This document shows positions 49,060 through 61,378 of a stretch of DNA of 64,000 bases, in pieces (the stretch's first letter is position 1; every line of letters begins with the position of its first letter). The position numbers were made by a program, and so were the translations under genes. Source of the stretch: Hydractinia symbiolongicarpus (Eukaryota > Cnidaria > Hydrozoa > Anthoathecata > Hydractiniidae); the NCBI RefSeq assembly GCF_029227915.1, contig NC_079888.1:22982001-23046000 (forward strand). The letters run 5' to 3'. Below the pieces are notes generated by a model, which made no database searches, was not told the DNA's origin, and saw only the letters and a program-made list of their open reading frames with translations.

Positions 49060-51270
49060 AAACGAAAACCTGCGATTTCCCGAAAATCCTGGACTCGGCC
49101 CGTATAGTCAAAAGTATACAAAGAAAGTACCCAGGGAGTAAACTCATTTCCAGAACGATTTTTTAAATTATTATTTCACCACTAAAGCCCATGAGACTTG
49201 CAGTTTTTAAAAATGTTTTCATTTTTGATGAGACGCTGAATAAAAGAAGTTTAATCGCCGGCAAACGAAAACCTGCGATTTCCCGAAAATCCTGCACTCG
49301 GCTCGTATAGTCAAAAGCATAGAAAGAAAGTACCCAGGGAGTAAACTCATTTCCCGAACGATTTTTTATATTATTTATTTACCACTAAACGCATGAGACT
49401 TGTAGTTTTCAAAAATATTTTCATATTTGATGGGACGCTGAATAAAAGAAGTTTAATCACCGGCAAACGAAAATCCGCCATTTCCCGTAAATCCCGGACT
49501 CGGCCCGTATAGTCAAAAGTATACAAAGAAAGTACCCAGGGAGTAAACTCATTTCCCGAACGATTTTTTAAATTATTTTTTCACCACTAAAACGCATGAG
49601 ACTTGGAGTTTTCAAAAATGTTTTCATTTTTGATGAGACGCTGAATAAAATAAGTTTAATCGCCGGCAAACGAAAACCCGCGATTTCCCGTAAATCCTGG
49701 GCTTGGCCCGTATAGTCAAAAGTATACAAAGAAAGTACCCAGGAAGTAAACTCATTTCATGAACGATTTTTTAAATTACTTTTTCACCACTAAAACGCAT
49801 GAGACTTGTAGTTTTTAAAAAGTTTTCATTTTTGATGAGACGCTGAATAAAAGAAGTTTAATCGCCGGCAAACGAAAACCCGCGATTTCCCGTAAATCCC
49901 GGCTTTGCCCGTATAGTCAAAAGTATACAAAGAAAGTACCCAGGGAGTAAACTCATTTCCCGAACGATTTTTTAAATTATTTTTTCACCACTAAAACGCA
50001 TGAGACTTGTAATTTTCAAAAATGTTTTCATTTTTGATGAGACGCTGAATAAAGGCAGTTTAATCGCCGGCAAACGAAAACCTGCGATTTCCCTAAATCC
50101 CGGACTCGGCCCGTATAGTCAAAAGTATACAAAGAAAGTACCCAGGGAGTAAACGCATTTCCAGACGGATTTTTAAATTATTATTTCACCACTAAAACGC
50201 ATAAGACTTGTAGTTTTTAAAAATGTTTTCATTTTTGATGAGACGCTGAATAAAAGCAGTTTAATCGCCGGCAAACGAAAACCCGCGATTTCCCGTAAAT
50301 CCCGGGCTTGGCCCGTATAGTCAAAAGTTTACAAAGAAAGTACCCAGGGAGTAAACTCATTTCCCGAACGATTTTTTATATTATTTTTTTACCACTAAAC
50401 GCATGAGACTTGTAGTTTTCAAAAATATTTTCATATTTGATGGGACGCTGAATAAAAGAAGTTTAATCGCCGGCAAACGAAAACCTGCGATTTCCCTAAA
50501 TCCCGGACTCGGCCCGTATAGTCAAAAGTATACAAAGAAAGTACCCAGGGAGTAAACGCATTTCCACAACGATTTTTTAAATTATTATTTCACCACTAAA
50601 ACGCATAAGACTTGTAGTTTTTAAAAATGTTTTCATTTTTGATGAGACGCTGAATAAAAGCAGTTTAATCGCCGGCAAACGAAAACCCGCGATTTCCTGT
50701 AAATCCCGGGCTTGACCCGTATAGTCAAAAGTTTACAAAGAAAGTACCCAGGGAGTAAACTCATTTCCCGAACGATTTTTTATATTATTTTTTTGCCACT
50801 AAACGCATGAGACTTGTAGTTTTCAAAAATATCTTCATATTTGATGGGACGCTGAATAAAAGAAGTTTAATCGCCGGCAAACGAAAATCCGCCATTTCCC
50901 GTAAATCCCGGACTCGGCCCGTATAGTCAAAAGTATACAAAGAAAGTACCCAGGGAGTAAACTCATATCCCGAACGATTTTTTAAATTATTTTTTCACCA
51001 CTAAAACGCATGAGACTTGTAGTTTTTAAAAAGTTTTCATTTTTGATGAGACGCTGAATAAAATAAGTTTAATCGCCGGCAAACGAAAACCCGCGATTTC
51101 CTGTAAATCCCGGGCTTGACCCGTATAGTCAAAAGTTTACAAAGAAAGTACCCAGGGAGTAAACTCATTTCCCGAACGATTTTTTATATTATTTTTTTGC
51201 CACTAAACGCATGAGACTTGTAGTTTTCAAAAATATCTTCATATTTGATGGGACGCTGAATAAAAGAAGT
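49060..51270. repeat. ~11-monomer block, copy 2 (offset ~3,032 bp)
   Basis: Partner of 46030-48235. Differences: CATTTCCACAACG near 50560 where copy 1 has CATTTCCAAAACG, CTCATATCCCG near 50960, and TTTTTAAAAAGTTTTC near 51022 replacing CTTGGAGTTTTCAAAAATG. After about 51270 the order follows 48.45-49.0 kb instead, implying a crossover point. Confidence 0.78.
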
Positions 51271-51563
51271 TTAATCGCCGGCAAACGAAAACCCGCGATT
51301 TCCCGTAAATCCCGGGCTTGGCCTGTATAGTCAAAAGTATACAAAGAAAGTAACCAGGAAGTAAACTCATTTCATGAACGATTTTTTAAATTACTTTTTC
51401 ACCACTAAAACGCATGAGACTTGTAGTTTTTAAAAAGTTTTCATTTTTGATGAGACGCTGAATAAAAGAAGTTTAATCGCCGGCAAACGAAAACCCGCGA
51501 TTTCCCGTAAATCCCGGCTTTGCCCGTATAGTCAAAAGTATACAAAGAAAGTACCCAGGGAGT

Positions 51564-53184
51564 AAACTCATTTCCCGAACGATTTTTTAAATTATTTTTT
51601 CACCACTAAAACGCATGAGACTTGTAATTTTCAAAAATGTTTTCATTTTTGATGAGACGCTGAATAAAGGCAGTTTAATCGCCGGCAAACGAAAACCTGC
51701 GATTTCCCTAAATCCCGGACTCGGCCCGTATAGTCAAAAGTATACAAAGAAAGTACCCAGGGAGTAAACGCATTTCCAGACGGATTTTTAAATTATTATT
51801 TCACCACTAAAACGCATAAGACTTGTAGTTTTTAAAAATGTTTTCATTTTTGATGAGACGCTGAATAAAAGCAGTTTAATCGCCGGCAAACGAAAACCCG
51901 CGATTTCCCGTAAATCCCGGGCTTGGCCCGTATAGTCAAAAGTTTACAAAGAAAGTACCCAGGGAGTAAACTCATTTCCCGAACGATTTTTTATATTATT
52001 TTTTTACCACTAAACGCATGAGACTTGTAGTTTTCAAAAATATTTTCATATTTGATGGGACGCTGAATAAAAGAAGTTTAATCGCCGGCAAACGAAAATC
52101 CGCCATTTCCCGTAAATCCCGGACTCGGCCCGTATAGTCAAAAGTATACAAAGAAAGTACCCAGGGAGTAAACTCGTTTCCCGAACGATTTTTTAAATTA
52201 CTTTTTCACCACTAAAACGCATGAGACTTGTAGTTTTTAAAAATGTTTTCATTTTTGAAGAGACGCTGAATAAAAGAAGTTTAATCGCCGGCAAACGAAA
52301 ACCTGCGATTTCCCGTAAATCCTGAACTCGGCCCGTATAGTGAAAAGTATACAAAGAAAGTACCCAGGGAGTAAACTCATTTCCAGAACGATTTTTTAAA
52401 TTATTTTTTTACCACTAAAACGCATAAGACTTGTAGTTTTTAAAAATGTTTTCATTTTTGATGAGACGCTGAATAAAAGAAGTTTAATCGCCGGCAAACG
52501 AAAACCTGCGATTTCCCGTAAATCCTGGACTCGGCCCGTATAGTCAAAAGTATACAAAAAAAGTACCCAGGGAGTAAACTCATTTCCCAAACGATTTTTT
52601 AAATTATTATTTCACCACTAAAGCCCATGAGACTTGTAGTTTTTAAAAATGTTTTCATTTTTGATGAGACGCTGAATAAAAGAAGTTTAATCGCCGGCAA
52701 ACGAAAACCTGCGATTTCCCGTAAATCCTGGACTCGACCCGTATAGTCAAAAGTATACAAAGAAAGTACCCAGGGAGTAAACTCATTTCCAAAACGATTT
52801 TTTAAATTATTTTTTCACCACTAAAACGCATAAGACTTGTAGTTTTTAAAAATGTTTTCATTTTTGATGAGACGCTGAATAAAAGAAGTTTAATCGCCGG
52901 CAAACGAAAACCTGCGATTTCCCGAAAATCCTGGACTCGGCCCGTATAGTCAAAAGTATACAAAGAAAGTACCCAGGGAGTAAACTCATTTCCCAAACGA
53001 TTTTTTAAATTATTATTTCACCACTAAAGCCCATGAGACTTGCAGTTTTTAAAAATGTTTTCATTTTTGATGAGACGCTGAATAAAAGAAGTTTAATCGC
53101 CGGCAAACGAAAACCTGCGATTTCCCGAAAATCCTGCACTCGGCTCGTATAGTCAAAAGCATAGAAAGAAAGTACCCAGGGAGT
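51564..53184. repeat. 8-monomer block, copy 2 (offset 6,874 bp)
   Basis: Partner of 44690-46310. Private changes: TTTTTGAAGAGACG near 52254, CCTGAACTCGG near 52321, GTATAGTGAAAAG near 52335 and GGACTCGACCCG near 52729. The match ends near 53184, with CCCAAACG here against CCCGAACG in copy 1. Confidence 0.8.
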
Positions 53185-54000
53185 AAACTCATTTCCCAAA
53201 CGATTTTTTAAATTATTATTTCACCACTAAAACGCATGAGACTTGTAGTTTTCAAGAATGTTTTCATTTTTCATGAGACGCTGAATAAAAGCAGTTTAAT
53301 CGCCGGCAAACGAAAACCCGCGATTTTCCGAAAATCCCGGGCTTGGCACGTATAGTCGAATGTATACAAAGAAAGTACCCTGTGAGTAAACTCATTTCCA
53401 GAACGATTTTTTAAATTATTTTTTCACCACTAAAACGCATAAGACTTGTAGTTTTTAAAAATGTTTTCATTTTTGATGAGAGGCCGAATAAAAGAAGTTT
53501 AATCGCCGGCAAACGAAATCCCGTGATTTCCCTAAATCCCGGACTCGGCCCGTATAGTCGAATGTATACAAAGAAAGTACCCAGGGAGTAAACTCATTTC
53601 CAGAACGATTTTTTAAATTATTTTTTCACCACTAAAACGCATAAGACTTGTAGTTTTTAAAAATGTTTTCATTTTTGATGAGACACTGAATAAAAGAAGT
53701 TTAATCGCCGGCAAACGAAAACCCGCGATTTCTCGTAAATCCCGGGCTTGGCCCGTATAGTCAAAAGTATACAAAGAAAGTACCCGGGGAGCAAACTCAT
53801 TTCCCAAACGATTTTTTAAATTATTTTTCACCACTAAAACGCATGAGACTTGTAGTTTTTAAAAATGTTTTCATTTTTGATGAGACGCTGAATAAAAGAA
53901 GTTTAATCGCCGGCAAACGAAAACCTGCGATTTCCCGTAAATCCTGGACTCGGCCGGAAAAGTCAAAAGTATACAAAGAAAGTACCCAGGGAGTAAACTC
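52545..54000. repeat. 7-monomer block, copy 1 (offset 2,027 bp)
   Basis: It matches 54572-56027. Markers: ACTCGACCCG, CCTGCACTCGGCTCG (53133, 55160), TTTTTCATGAGACG, GATTTTCCGAAAATC, GAGACACTG, TTTCTCGTAAATCC, CCCGGGGAGCAAAC, AAATTATTTTTCACC (one T short) and CGGCCGGAAAAGTC. The private GAGAGGCCGAAT near 53479 reads GAGACGCCGAAT in copy 2. Confidence 0.82.
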
Positions 54001-54571
54001 ATTTCCCAAACGAGTTTTTAAATTATTATTTCACCACTAAAACGCATGAGACTTGTAGTTTTCAAGAATGTTTTCATTTTTGATGAGACGCTGAATAAAA
54101 GCAGTTTAATCGTCGGCAAACGAAAACCTGCGATTTCCCGGAAATCCCGGACTCGGCCCGTATAGTCAAAAGTATACAAAGAAAGTACCCAGGGAGTAAA
54201 CTCATTTCCAGAACGATTTTTTAAATTATTTTTTCACCACTAAAACGCATGAGACTTGTAGTTTTCAAAAATGTTTTCATTTTTGATGAGACGCTGGATA
54301 AAAGAAGATTAATCGCCGGCAAACGAAAACCCGCGATTTCCCGTTAATCCCGGGCTTGGCACGTATAGTCGAATGTATACAAAGAAAGTACCCTGTGAGT
54401 AAACCCATTTCCAGAACGATTTTTTAAATTATTTTTTCACCACTAAAGCCCATGAGACTTGTAGCTTTTAAAAATGTTTTCAATTTTGATGAGACGCTGA
54501 ATAAAAGAAGTTTAATCGCCGGCAAACCAAAAACCGCGATTTCCCGTAAATCCCGGCTTGTCCCGTATAGT
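54001..54571. repeat. Segment inserted between the two 7-monomer copies
   Basis: Nearly three monomers (TCGTCGGCAAACG, CCCGGAAATCCCGG, CTGGATAAAAG, CACGTATAGTCGAATG, AAAGCCCATGAG) in the same order as about 57.47-58.0 and 59.09-59.6 kb. This is the first part of the lineage that contains module M. It is bounded by class D sequence. Confidence 0.72.
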
Positions 54572-56027
54572 CAAAAGTATACAAAAAAAGTACCCAGGGA
54601 GTAAACTCATTTCCCAAACGATTTTTTAAATTATTATTTCACCACTAAAGCCCATGAGACTTGTAGTTTTTAAAAATGTTTTCATTTTTGATGAGACGCT
54701 GAATAAAAGAAGTTTAATCGCCGGCAAACGAAAACCTGCGATTTCCCGTAAATCCTGGACTCGACCCGTATAGTCAAAAGTATACAAAGAAAGTACCCAG
54801 GGAGTAAACTCATTTCCAAAACGATTTTTTAAATTATTTTTTCACCACTAAAACGCATAAGACTTGTAGTTTTTAAAAATGTTTTCATTTTTGATGAGAC
54901 GCTGAATAAAAGAAGTTTAATCGCCGGCAAACGAAAACCTGCGATTTCCCGAAAATCCTGGACTCGGCCCGTATAGTCAAAAGTATACAAAGAAAGTACC
55001 CAGGGAGTAAACTCATTTCCCAAACGATTTTTTAAATTATTATTTCACCACTAAAGCCCATGAGACTTGCAGTTTTTAAAAATGTTTTCATTTTTGATGA
55101 GACGCTGAATAAAAGAAGTTTAATCGCCGGCAAACGAAAACCTGCGATTTCCCGAAAATCCTGCACTCGGCTCGTATAGTCAAAAGCATAGAAAGAAAGT
55201 ACCCAGGGAGTAAACTCATTTCCCAAACGATTTTTTAAATTATTATTTCACCACTAAAACGCATGAGACTTGTAGTTTTCAAGAATGTTTTCATTTTTCA
55301 TGAGACGCTGAATAAAAGCAGTTTAATCGCCGGCAAACGAAAACCCGCGATTTTCCGAAAATCCCGGGCTTGGCACGTATAGTCGAATGTATACAAAGAA
55401 AGTACCCTGTGAGTAAACTCATTTCCAGAACGATTTTTTAAATTATTTTTTCACCACTAAAACGCATAAGACTTGTAGTTTTTAAAAATGTTTTCATTTT
55501 TGATGAGACGCCGAATAAAAGAAGTTTAATCGCCGGCAAACGAAATCCCGCGATTTCCCTAAATCCCGGACTCGGCCCGTATAGTCGAATGTATACAAAG
55601 AAAGTACCCAGGGAGTAAACTCATTTCCAGAACGATTTTTTAAATTATTTTTTCACCACTAAAACGCATAAGACTTGTAGTTTTTAAAAATGTTTTCATT
55701 TTTGATGAGACACTGAATAAAAGAAGTTTAATCGCCGGCAAACGAAAACCCGCGATTTCTCGTAAATCCCGGGCTTGGCCCGTATAGTCAAAAGTATACA
55801 AAGAAAGTACCCGGGGAGCAAACTCATTTCCCAAACGATTTTTTAAATTATTTTTCACCACTAAAACGCATGAGACTTGTAGTTTTTAAAAATGTTTTCA
55901 TTTTTGATGAGACGCTGAATAAAAGAAGTTTAATCGCCGGCAAACGAAAACCTGCGATTTCCCGTAAATCCTGGACTCGGCCGGAAAAGTCAAAAGTATA
56001 CAAAGAAAGTACCCAGGGAGTAAACTC
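54572..56027. repeat. 7-monomer block, copy 2 (offset 2,027 bp)
   Basis: Partner of 52545-54000, very similar over its length. It ends where CATTTCCCGAACG and a class B monomer (TATATTATTTTTTTACCAC) replace the CATTTCCCAAACGAG of copy 1. Confidence 0.82.
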
Positions 56028-56439
56028 ATTTCCCGAACGATTTTTTATATTATTTTTTTACCACTAAACGCATGAGACTTGTAGTTTTCAAAAATATTTT
56101 CATATTTGATGGGACGCTAAATAAAAGAAGTTTAATCGCCGGCGAACAAAAATCCGCGATTTCCCGTAAATCCCGGGCTTGGCCCGTATAGTCAAAAGTA
56201 TACAAAAAAGTACCCAGGGAGTAAACTCATTTCCCGAACGATTTTTTAAATTACTTTTTCACCACTAAAACGCATGAGACTTGTAGTTTTCAAAAATGTT
56301 TTCATTTTTGATGAGACGCTGAATAAAAGAAGTTTAATCGCCGGCAAACGAAAACCCGCGATTTCCCGTAAATCCCGGCTTGGCCCGTATAGTCAAAAGT
56401 ATACAAAGAAAGTACCCACGGAGTAAACTCATTTCCCGA

Positions 56440-57440
56440 ACGATTTTTTAAATTATTTTTTCACCACTAAAACGCATAAGACTTGTAGTTTTTAAAAATG
56501 TTTTCATTTTTGATGAGACGCTGAATAAAAGAAGTTTAATCGCCGGCAAACGAAAACCTGCGATTTCCCGAAAATCCTGGACTCGGCCCGTATAGTCCAA
56601 AGTATACAAAAAAAGTACCCAGGGAGTAAACTCATTTCCCAAACGATTTTTTAAATTATTATTTCACCACTAAAGCCCATGAGACTTGCAGTTTTTAAAA
56701 ATGTTTTCATTTTTGATGAGACGCTGAATAAAAGAAGTTTAATCGCCGGCAAACGAAAACCTGCGATTTCCCGAAAATCCTGCACTCGGCTCGTATAGTC
56801 AAAAGCATAGAAAGAAAGTACCCAGGGAGTAAACTCATTTCCCAAACGATTTTTTAAATTATTATTTCACCACTAAAACGCATGAGACTTGTAGTTTTCA
56901 AGAATGTTTTCATTTTTCATGAGACGCTGAATAAAAGCAGTTTAATCGCCGGCAAACGAAAACCCGCGATTTTCCGAAAATCCCGGGCTTGGCACGTATA
57001 GTCGAATGTATACAAAGAAAGTACCCAGGGAGTAAACTCATTTCCAGAACGATTTTTTAAATTATTTTTTCACCACTAAAACGCATAAGACTTGTAGTTT
57101 TTAAAAATGTTTTCATTTTTGATGAGACACTGAATAAAAGGAGTTTAATCGCCGGCAAACGAAAACCCGCGATTTCTCGTAAATCCCGGGCTTGGCCCGT
57201 ATAGTCAAAAGTATACAAAGAAAGTACCCAGGGAGTAAACTCATTTCCCAAACGATTTTTTAAATTATTTTTCACCACTAAAACGCATGAGACTTGTAGT
57301 TTTTAAAAATGTTTTCATTTTTGATGAGACGCTGATTAAAAGAAGTTTAATCGCCGGCAAACGAAAACCTGCGATTTCCCGTAAATCCTGGACTCGGCCC
57401 GTATAGTCAAAAGTATACAAAGAAAGTACCCAGGGAGTAA
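56440..57440. repeat. Third, internally shortened copy of the 7-monomer block
   Basis: Its left part matches 54821 onward at +1,619 (CCTGCACTCGGCTCG at 55160 and 56779). Its right part matches at only +1,417 (TTTCTCGTAAATCC near 55757 and 57174). The difference of 202 bp is one monomer, missing near 57020, where CACGTATAGTCGAATG is followed by CCCAGGGAG instead of CCCTGTGAG. GTCCAAAGTATAC near 56596 is private. Confidence 0.78.
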
Positions 57441-58470
57441 ACTCATTTCCCAAACGATTTTTTAAATTATTATTTCACCACTAAAACGCATGAGACTTGT
57501 AGTTTTCAAGAATGTTTTCATTTTTGATGAGACGCTGAATAAAAGCAGTTTAATCGTCGGCAAACGAAAACCTGCGATTTCCCGGAAATCCCGGACTCGG
57601 CCCGTATAGTCAAAAGTATACAAAGAAAGTACCCAGGGAGTAAACTCATTTCCAGAACGATTTTTTAAATTATTTTTTCACCACTAAAACGCATGAGACT
57701 TGTAGTTTTCAAAAATGTTTTCATTTTTCATGAGACGCTGGATAAAAGAAGTTTAATCGCCGGCAAACGAAAACCCGCGATTTCCCGTAAATCCCGGGCT
57801 TGGCACGTATAGTCGAATGTATACAAAGAAAGTACCCTGTGAGTAAACCCATTTCCAGAACGATTTTTTAAATTATTTTTTCACCACTCAAGCCCATGAG
57901 ACTTGTAGTTTTTAAAAATGTTTTCAATTTTGATGAGACGCTGAATAAAAGAATTTTAATCGCCGGCAAACGAAAACCCGCGATTTCCCGTAAATCCCGG
58001 CTTGTCCCGTATAGTCAAAAGTATACAAAGAAAGTACCCAGGGAGTAAACTCATTTCGCGAACGATTTTTTAAATTATTTTTTCACCACTAAAACGCATG
58101 AGACTTGTAGTTTTCAAAAATGTTTTCATTTTTGATGAGACGCTGAATAAAAGCAGTTTAATCGCCGGCAAACGAAAACCTGCGATTTCCCTAAATCCCG
58201 GACTCGGCCCGTATAGTCAAAAGTATACAAAGAAAGTACCCAGGGAGTAAACTCATTTCCAGATCGATTTTTTAAATTATTTTTTCACCACTAAAACGCA
58301 TAAGACTTGTAGTTTTTAAAAATGTTTTCATTTTTGATGAGACGCTGAATAAAAGAAGTTTAATCGCCGGCAAACGAAAACCCGCGATTTCCCGTAAATC
58401 CCAGGCTTGGCCCGTATAGTCAAAAGAATACAAAGAAAGTACCCAGGGAGTAAACTCATTTCCCGAACGA
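57330..58470. repeat. ~5.5-monomer block, copy 1 (offset 1,620 bp)
   Basis: It matches 58950-60090. Markers: TCGTCGGCAAACG (57555, 59175), TTTTTCATGAGACGCTGGAT, CACGTATAGTCGAATG, AAAGCCCATGAG, CTTGTCCCG, CATTTCGCGAACG and CCAGATCGATT. CCCAGGCTTGG near 58401 and AAAAGAATACAAAG near 58422 are private. Confidence 0.8.
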
Positions 58471-58640
58471 TTTTTTATATTATTTTTTTACCACTAAACG
58501 CATGAGACTTGTAGTTTTCAAAAATATTTTCATATTTGATGGGACGCTAAATAAAAAAAGTTTAATCGCCGGCGAACAAAAATCCGCGATTTCCCGTAAA
58601 TCCCGGGCTTGGCCCGTATAGTCAAAAGTATACAAAAAAG
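57805..58640. repeat. Dispersed module M, copy at 57.8 kb
   Basis: Same marker order as 29785-30620, about 28 kb away, including the terminal class B monomer with GCTAAATAAAAAAAG, GGCGAACAAAAATCC and ACAAAAAAGTACCC. A preceding monomer with TCGTCGGC and CCCGGAAATCC is also shared with 29.53 kb. Confidence 0.75.
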
Positions 58641-58906
58641 TACCCAGGGAGTAAACTCATTTCCCGAACGATTTTTTAAATTACTTTTTCACCACTAAAA
58701 CGCATGACACTTGTAGTTTTTAAAAATGTTTTCATTTTTGATGAGACGCTGAATAAAAGAAGTTTAATCGCCGGCAAACGAAAACCTGCGATTTCCCGTA
58801 AATCCTGGACTCGGCCCGTATAGTCAAAAGTATACAAAGAAAGTAGCCAGGGAGTAAACTCATTTCCCAAACGATTTTTTAAATTATTATTTCACCACTA
58901 AAACGC

Positions 58907-59109
58907 ATGAGACTTGTAGTTTTCAAGAATGTTTTCATTTTTGATGAGACGCTGAATAAAAGAAGTTTAATCGCCGGCAAACGAAAACCTGCGATTTCCC
59001 GTAAATCCTGGACTCGGCCCGTATAGTCAAAAGTATACAAAGAAAGTACCCAGGGAGTAAACTCATTTCCCAAACGATTTTTTAAATTATTATTTCACCA
59101 CTAAAACGC
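58907..59109. repeat. Representative class D monomer (CCTGGACTCGG type)
   Basis: Class D copies share CCTGCGATTTCCCGTAAATC, CCTGGACTCGGCCCG, CATTTCCCAAACG and often AAATTATTATTTCACC. Three of these diagnostic changes relative to class A (CCCGCG to CCTGCG, CCCGG to CCTGG, CCCGAACG to CCCAAACG) are transitions at CpG sites. Class D copies are concentrated at about 28.6-29.4, 33.4-34.6, 45.4-46.1, 52.2-57.5 and 58.7-59.1 kb. They often stand next to each other, as in the three consecutive D-like copies at about 34.0-34.6 kb. Confidence 0.8.
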
Positions 59110-60090
59110 ATGAGACTTGTAGTTTTCAAGAATGTTTTCATTTTTGATGAGACGCTGAATAAAAGCAGTTTAATCGTCGGCAAACGAAAACCTGCGATTT
59201 CCCGGAAATCCCGGACTCGGCCCGTATAGTCAAAAGTATACAAAGAAAGTACCCAGGGAGTAAACTCATTTCCAGAACGATTTTTTAAACTATTTTTTCA
59301 CCACTAAAACGCATGAGACTTGTAGTTTTCAAAAATGTTTTCATTTTTCATGAGACGCTGGATAAAAGAAGTTTAATCGCCGGCAAACGAAAACCCGCGA
59401 TTTCCCGTAAATCCCGGGCTTGGCACGTATAGTCGAATGTATACAAAGAAAGTACCCTGTGAGTAAACCCATTTCCAGAACGATTTTTTAAATTTTTTTT
59501 TCACCACTAAAGCCCATGAGACTTGTAGTTTTTAAAAATGTTTTTAATTTTGATGAGACGCTGAATAAAAGAAGTTTAATCGCCGGCAAACGAAAACCCG
59601 CGATTTCCCGTAAATCCCGGCTTGTCCCGTATAGTCAAAAGTATACAAAGAAAGTACCCAGGGAGTAAACTCATTTCGCGAACGATTTTTTAAATTATTT
59701 TTTCACCACTAAAACGCATGAGACTTGTAGTTTTCAAAAATGTTTTCATTTTTGATGAGACGCTGAATGAAAGCAGTTTAATTGCCGGCAAACGAAAACC
59801 TGCGATTTCCCTAAATCCCGGACTCGGCCCGTATAGTCAAAAGTATACAAAGAAAGTACCCAGGGAGTAAACTCATTTCCAGATCGATTTTTTAAATTAT
59901 TTTTTCACCACTAAAACGCATAAGACTTGTAGTTTTTAAAAATGTTTTCATTTTTGATGAGACGCTGAATAAAAGAAGTTTAATCGCCGGCAAACGAAAA
60001 CCTGCGATTTCCCGTAAATCCCGGGCTTGGCCCGTATAGTCAAAAGTATACAAAGAAAGTACCCAGGGAGTAAACTCATTTCCCGAACGA
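58950..60090. repeat. ~5.5-monomer block, copy 2 (offset 1,620 bp)
   Basis: Partner of 57330-58470. Private changes: TTTTTTAAACTATTTTTTC near 59282, TTTTTAATTTTGATG near 59542, CTGAATGAAAGCAG near 59764 and TTAATTGCCGG near 59779. It ends in AAATTTTTTTTTCACC instead of the class B junction. Confidence 0.8.
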
Positions 60091-60164
60091 TTTTTTAAAT
60101 TTTTTTTTCACCACTAAAACGCATGAGACTTTTAGTTTTCAAAAATGTTTTCATTTTTGATGAG

Positions 60165-60771
60165 ACGCTGAATAAAGGCAGTTTAATCGCCGGCAAACGA
60201 AAACCTGCGATTTCCCTAAATCCCGGACTCGGCCCGTATAGTCAAAAGTATACAAAGAAAGTACCCAGGGAGTAAACGCATTTCCAGAACGATTTTTTAA
60301 ATTATTATTTCACCACTAAAACGCATAAGACTTGTAGTTTTTAAAAATGTTTTCATTTTTGATGAGACGCTGAATAAAAGCAGTTTAATCGCCGGCAAAC
60401 GAAAACCCGCGATTTCCCGTAAATCCCGGGCTTGGCCCGTATAGTCAAAAGTTTACAAAGAAAGTACCCAGGGAGTAAACTCATTTCCCGAACGATTTTT
60501 TATATTATTTTTTTACCACTAAACGCACGAGACTTGTAGTTTTCAAAAATATTTTCATATTTGATGGGACGCTGAATAAAAGAAGTTTAATCGCCGGCAA
60601 ACGAAAACCCGCGATTTCCCGTAAATCCCGGGCTTGGCCCGTATAGTCAAAAGTATACAAAAAAAGTACCCAGGGAGTAAACTCATTTCCCGAACGATTT
60701 TTTATATTATTTTTTTACCACTAAACGCATGAGACTTGTAGTTTTCAAAAATATTTTCATATTTGATGGGA
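60165..60771. repeat. Trimer HOR, copy 1 (607 bp)
   Basis: Three monomers: AAAGGCAG with CCCTAAATCC and AAACGCATTTCCAG; AAAAGCAG with AGTTTACAAAG; and class B with ACAAAAAAAGTACCC. They are repeated at once in 60772-61378. CGCACGAGACTTG near 60526 is private. Confidence 0.82.
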
Positions 60772-61378
60772 CGCTGAATAAAGGCAGTTTAATCGCCGGC
60801 AAACGAAAACCTGCGATTTCCCTAAATCCCGGACTCGGCCCGTATAGTCAAAAGTATACAAAGAAAGTACCCAGGGAGTAAACGCATTTCCAGAACGATT
60901 TTTTAAATTATTATTTCACCACTAAAACGCATAAGACTTGTAGTTTTTAAAAATGTTTTCATTTTTGATGAGACGCTGAATAAAAGCAGTTTAATCGCCG
61001 GCAAACGAAAACCCGCGATTTCCCGTAAATCCCGGGCTTGGCCCGTATAGTCAAAAGTTTACAAAGAAAGTACCCAGGGAGTAAACTCATTTCCCGAACG
61101 ATTTTTTATATTATTTTTTTACCACTAAACGCATGAGACTTGTAGTTTTCAAAAATATTTTCATATTTGATGGGACGCTGAATAAAAGACGTTTAATCGC
61201 CGGCAAACGAAAACCCGCGATTTCCCGTAAATCCCGGGCTTGGCCCGTATAGTCAAAAGTATACAAAAAAAGTACCCAGGGAGTAAACTCATTTCCCGAA
61301 CGATTTTTTATATTATTTTTTTACCACTAAACGCATGAGACTTGTAGTTTTCAAAAATATTTTCATATTTGATGGGAC
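60772..61378. repeat. Trimer HOR, copy 2 (607 bp)
   Basis: Tandem partner of 60165-60771 (AAAGGCAG at 60174 and 60781). The private AAAGACGTTTAATC near 61186 replaces AAAGAAGTTTAATC. A related order recurs around 62.4-62.8 and 63.2-63.5 kb. Confidence 0.82.
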
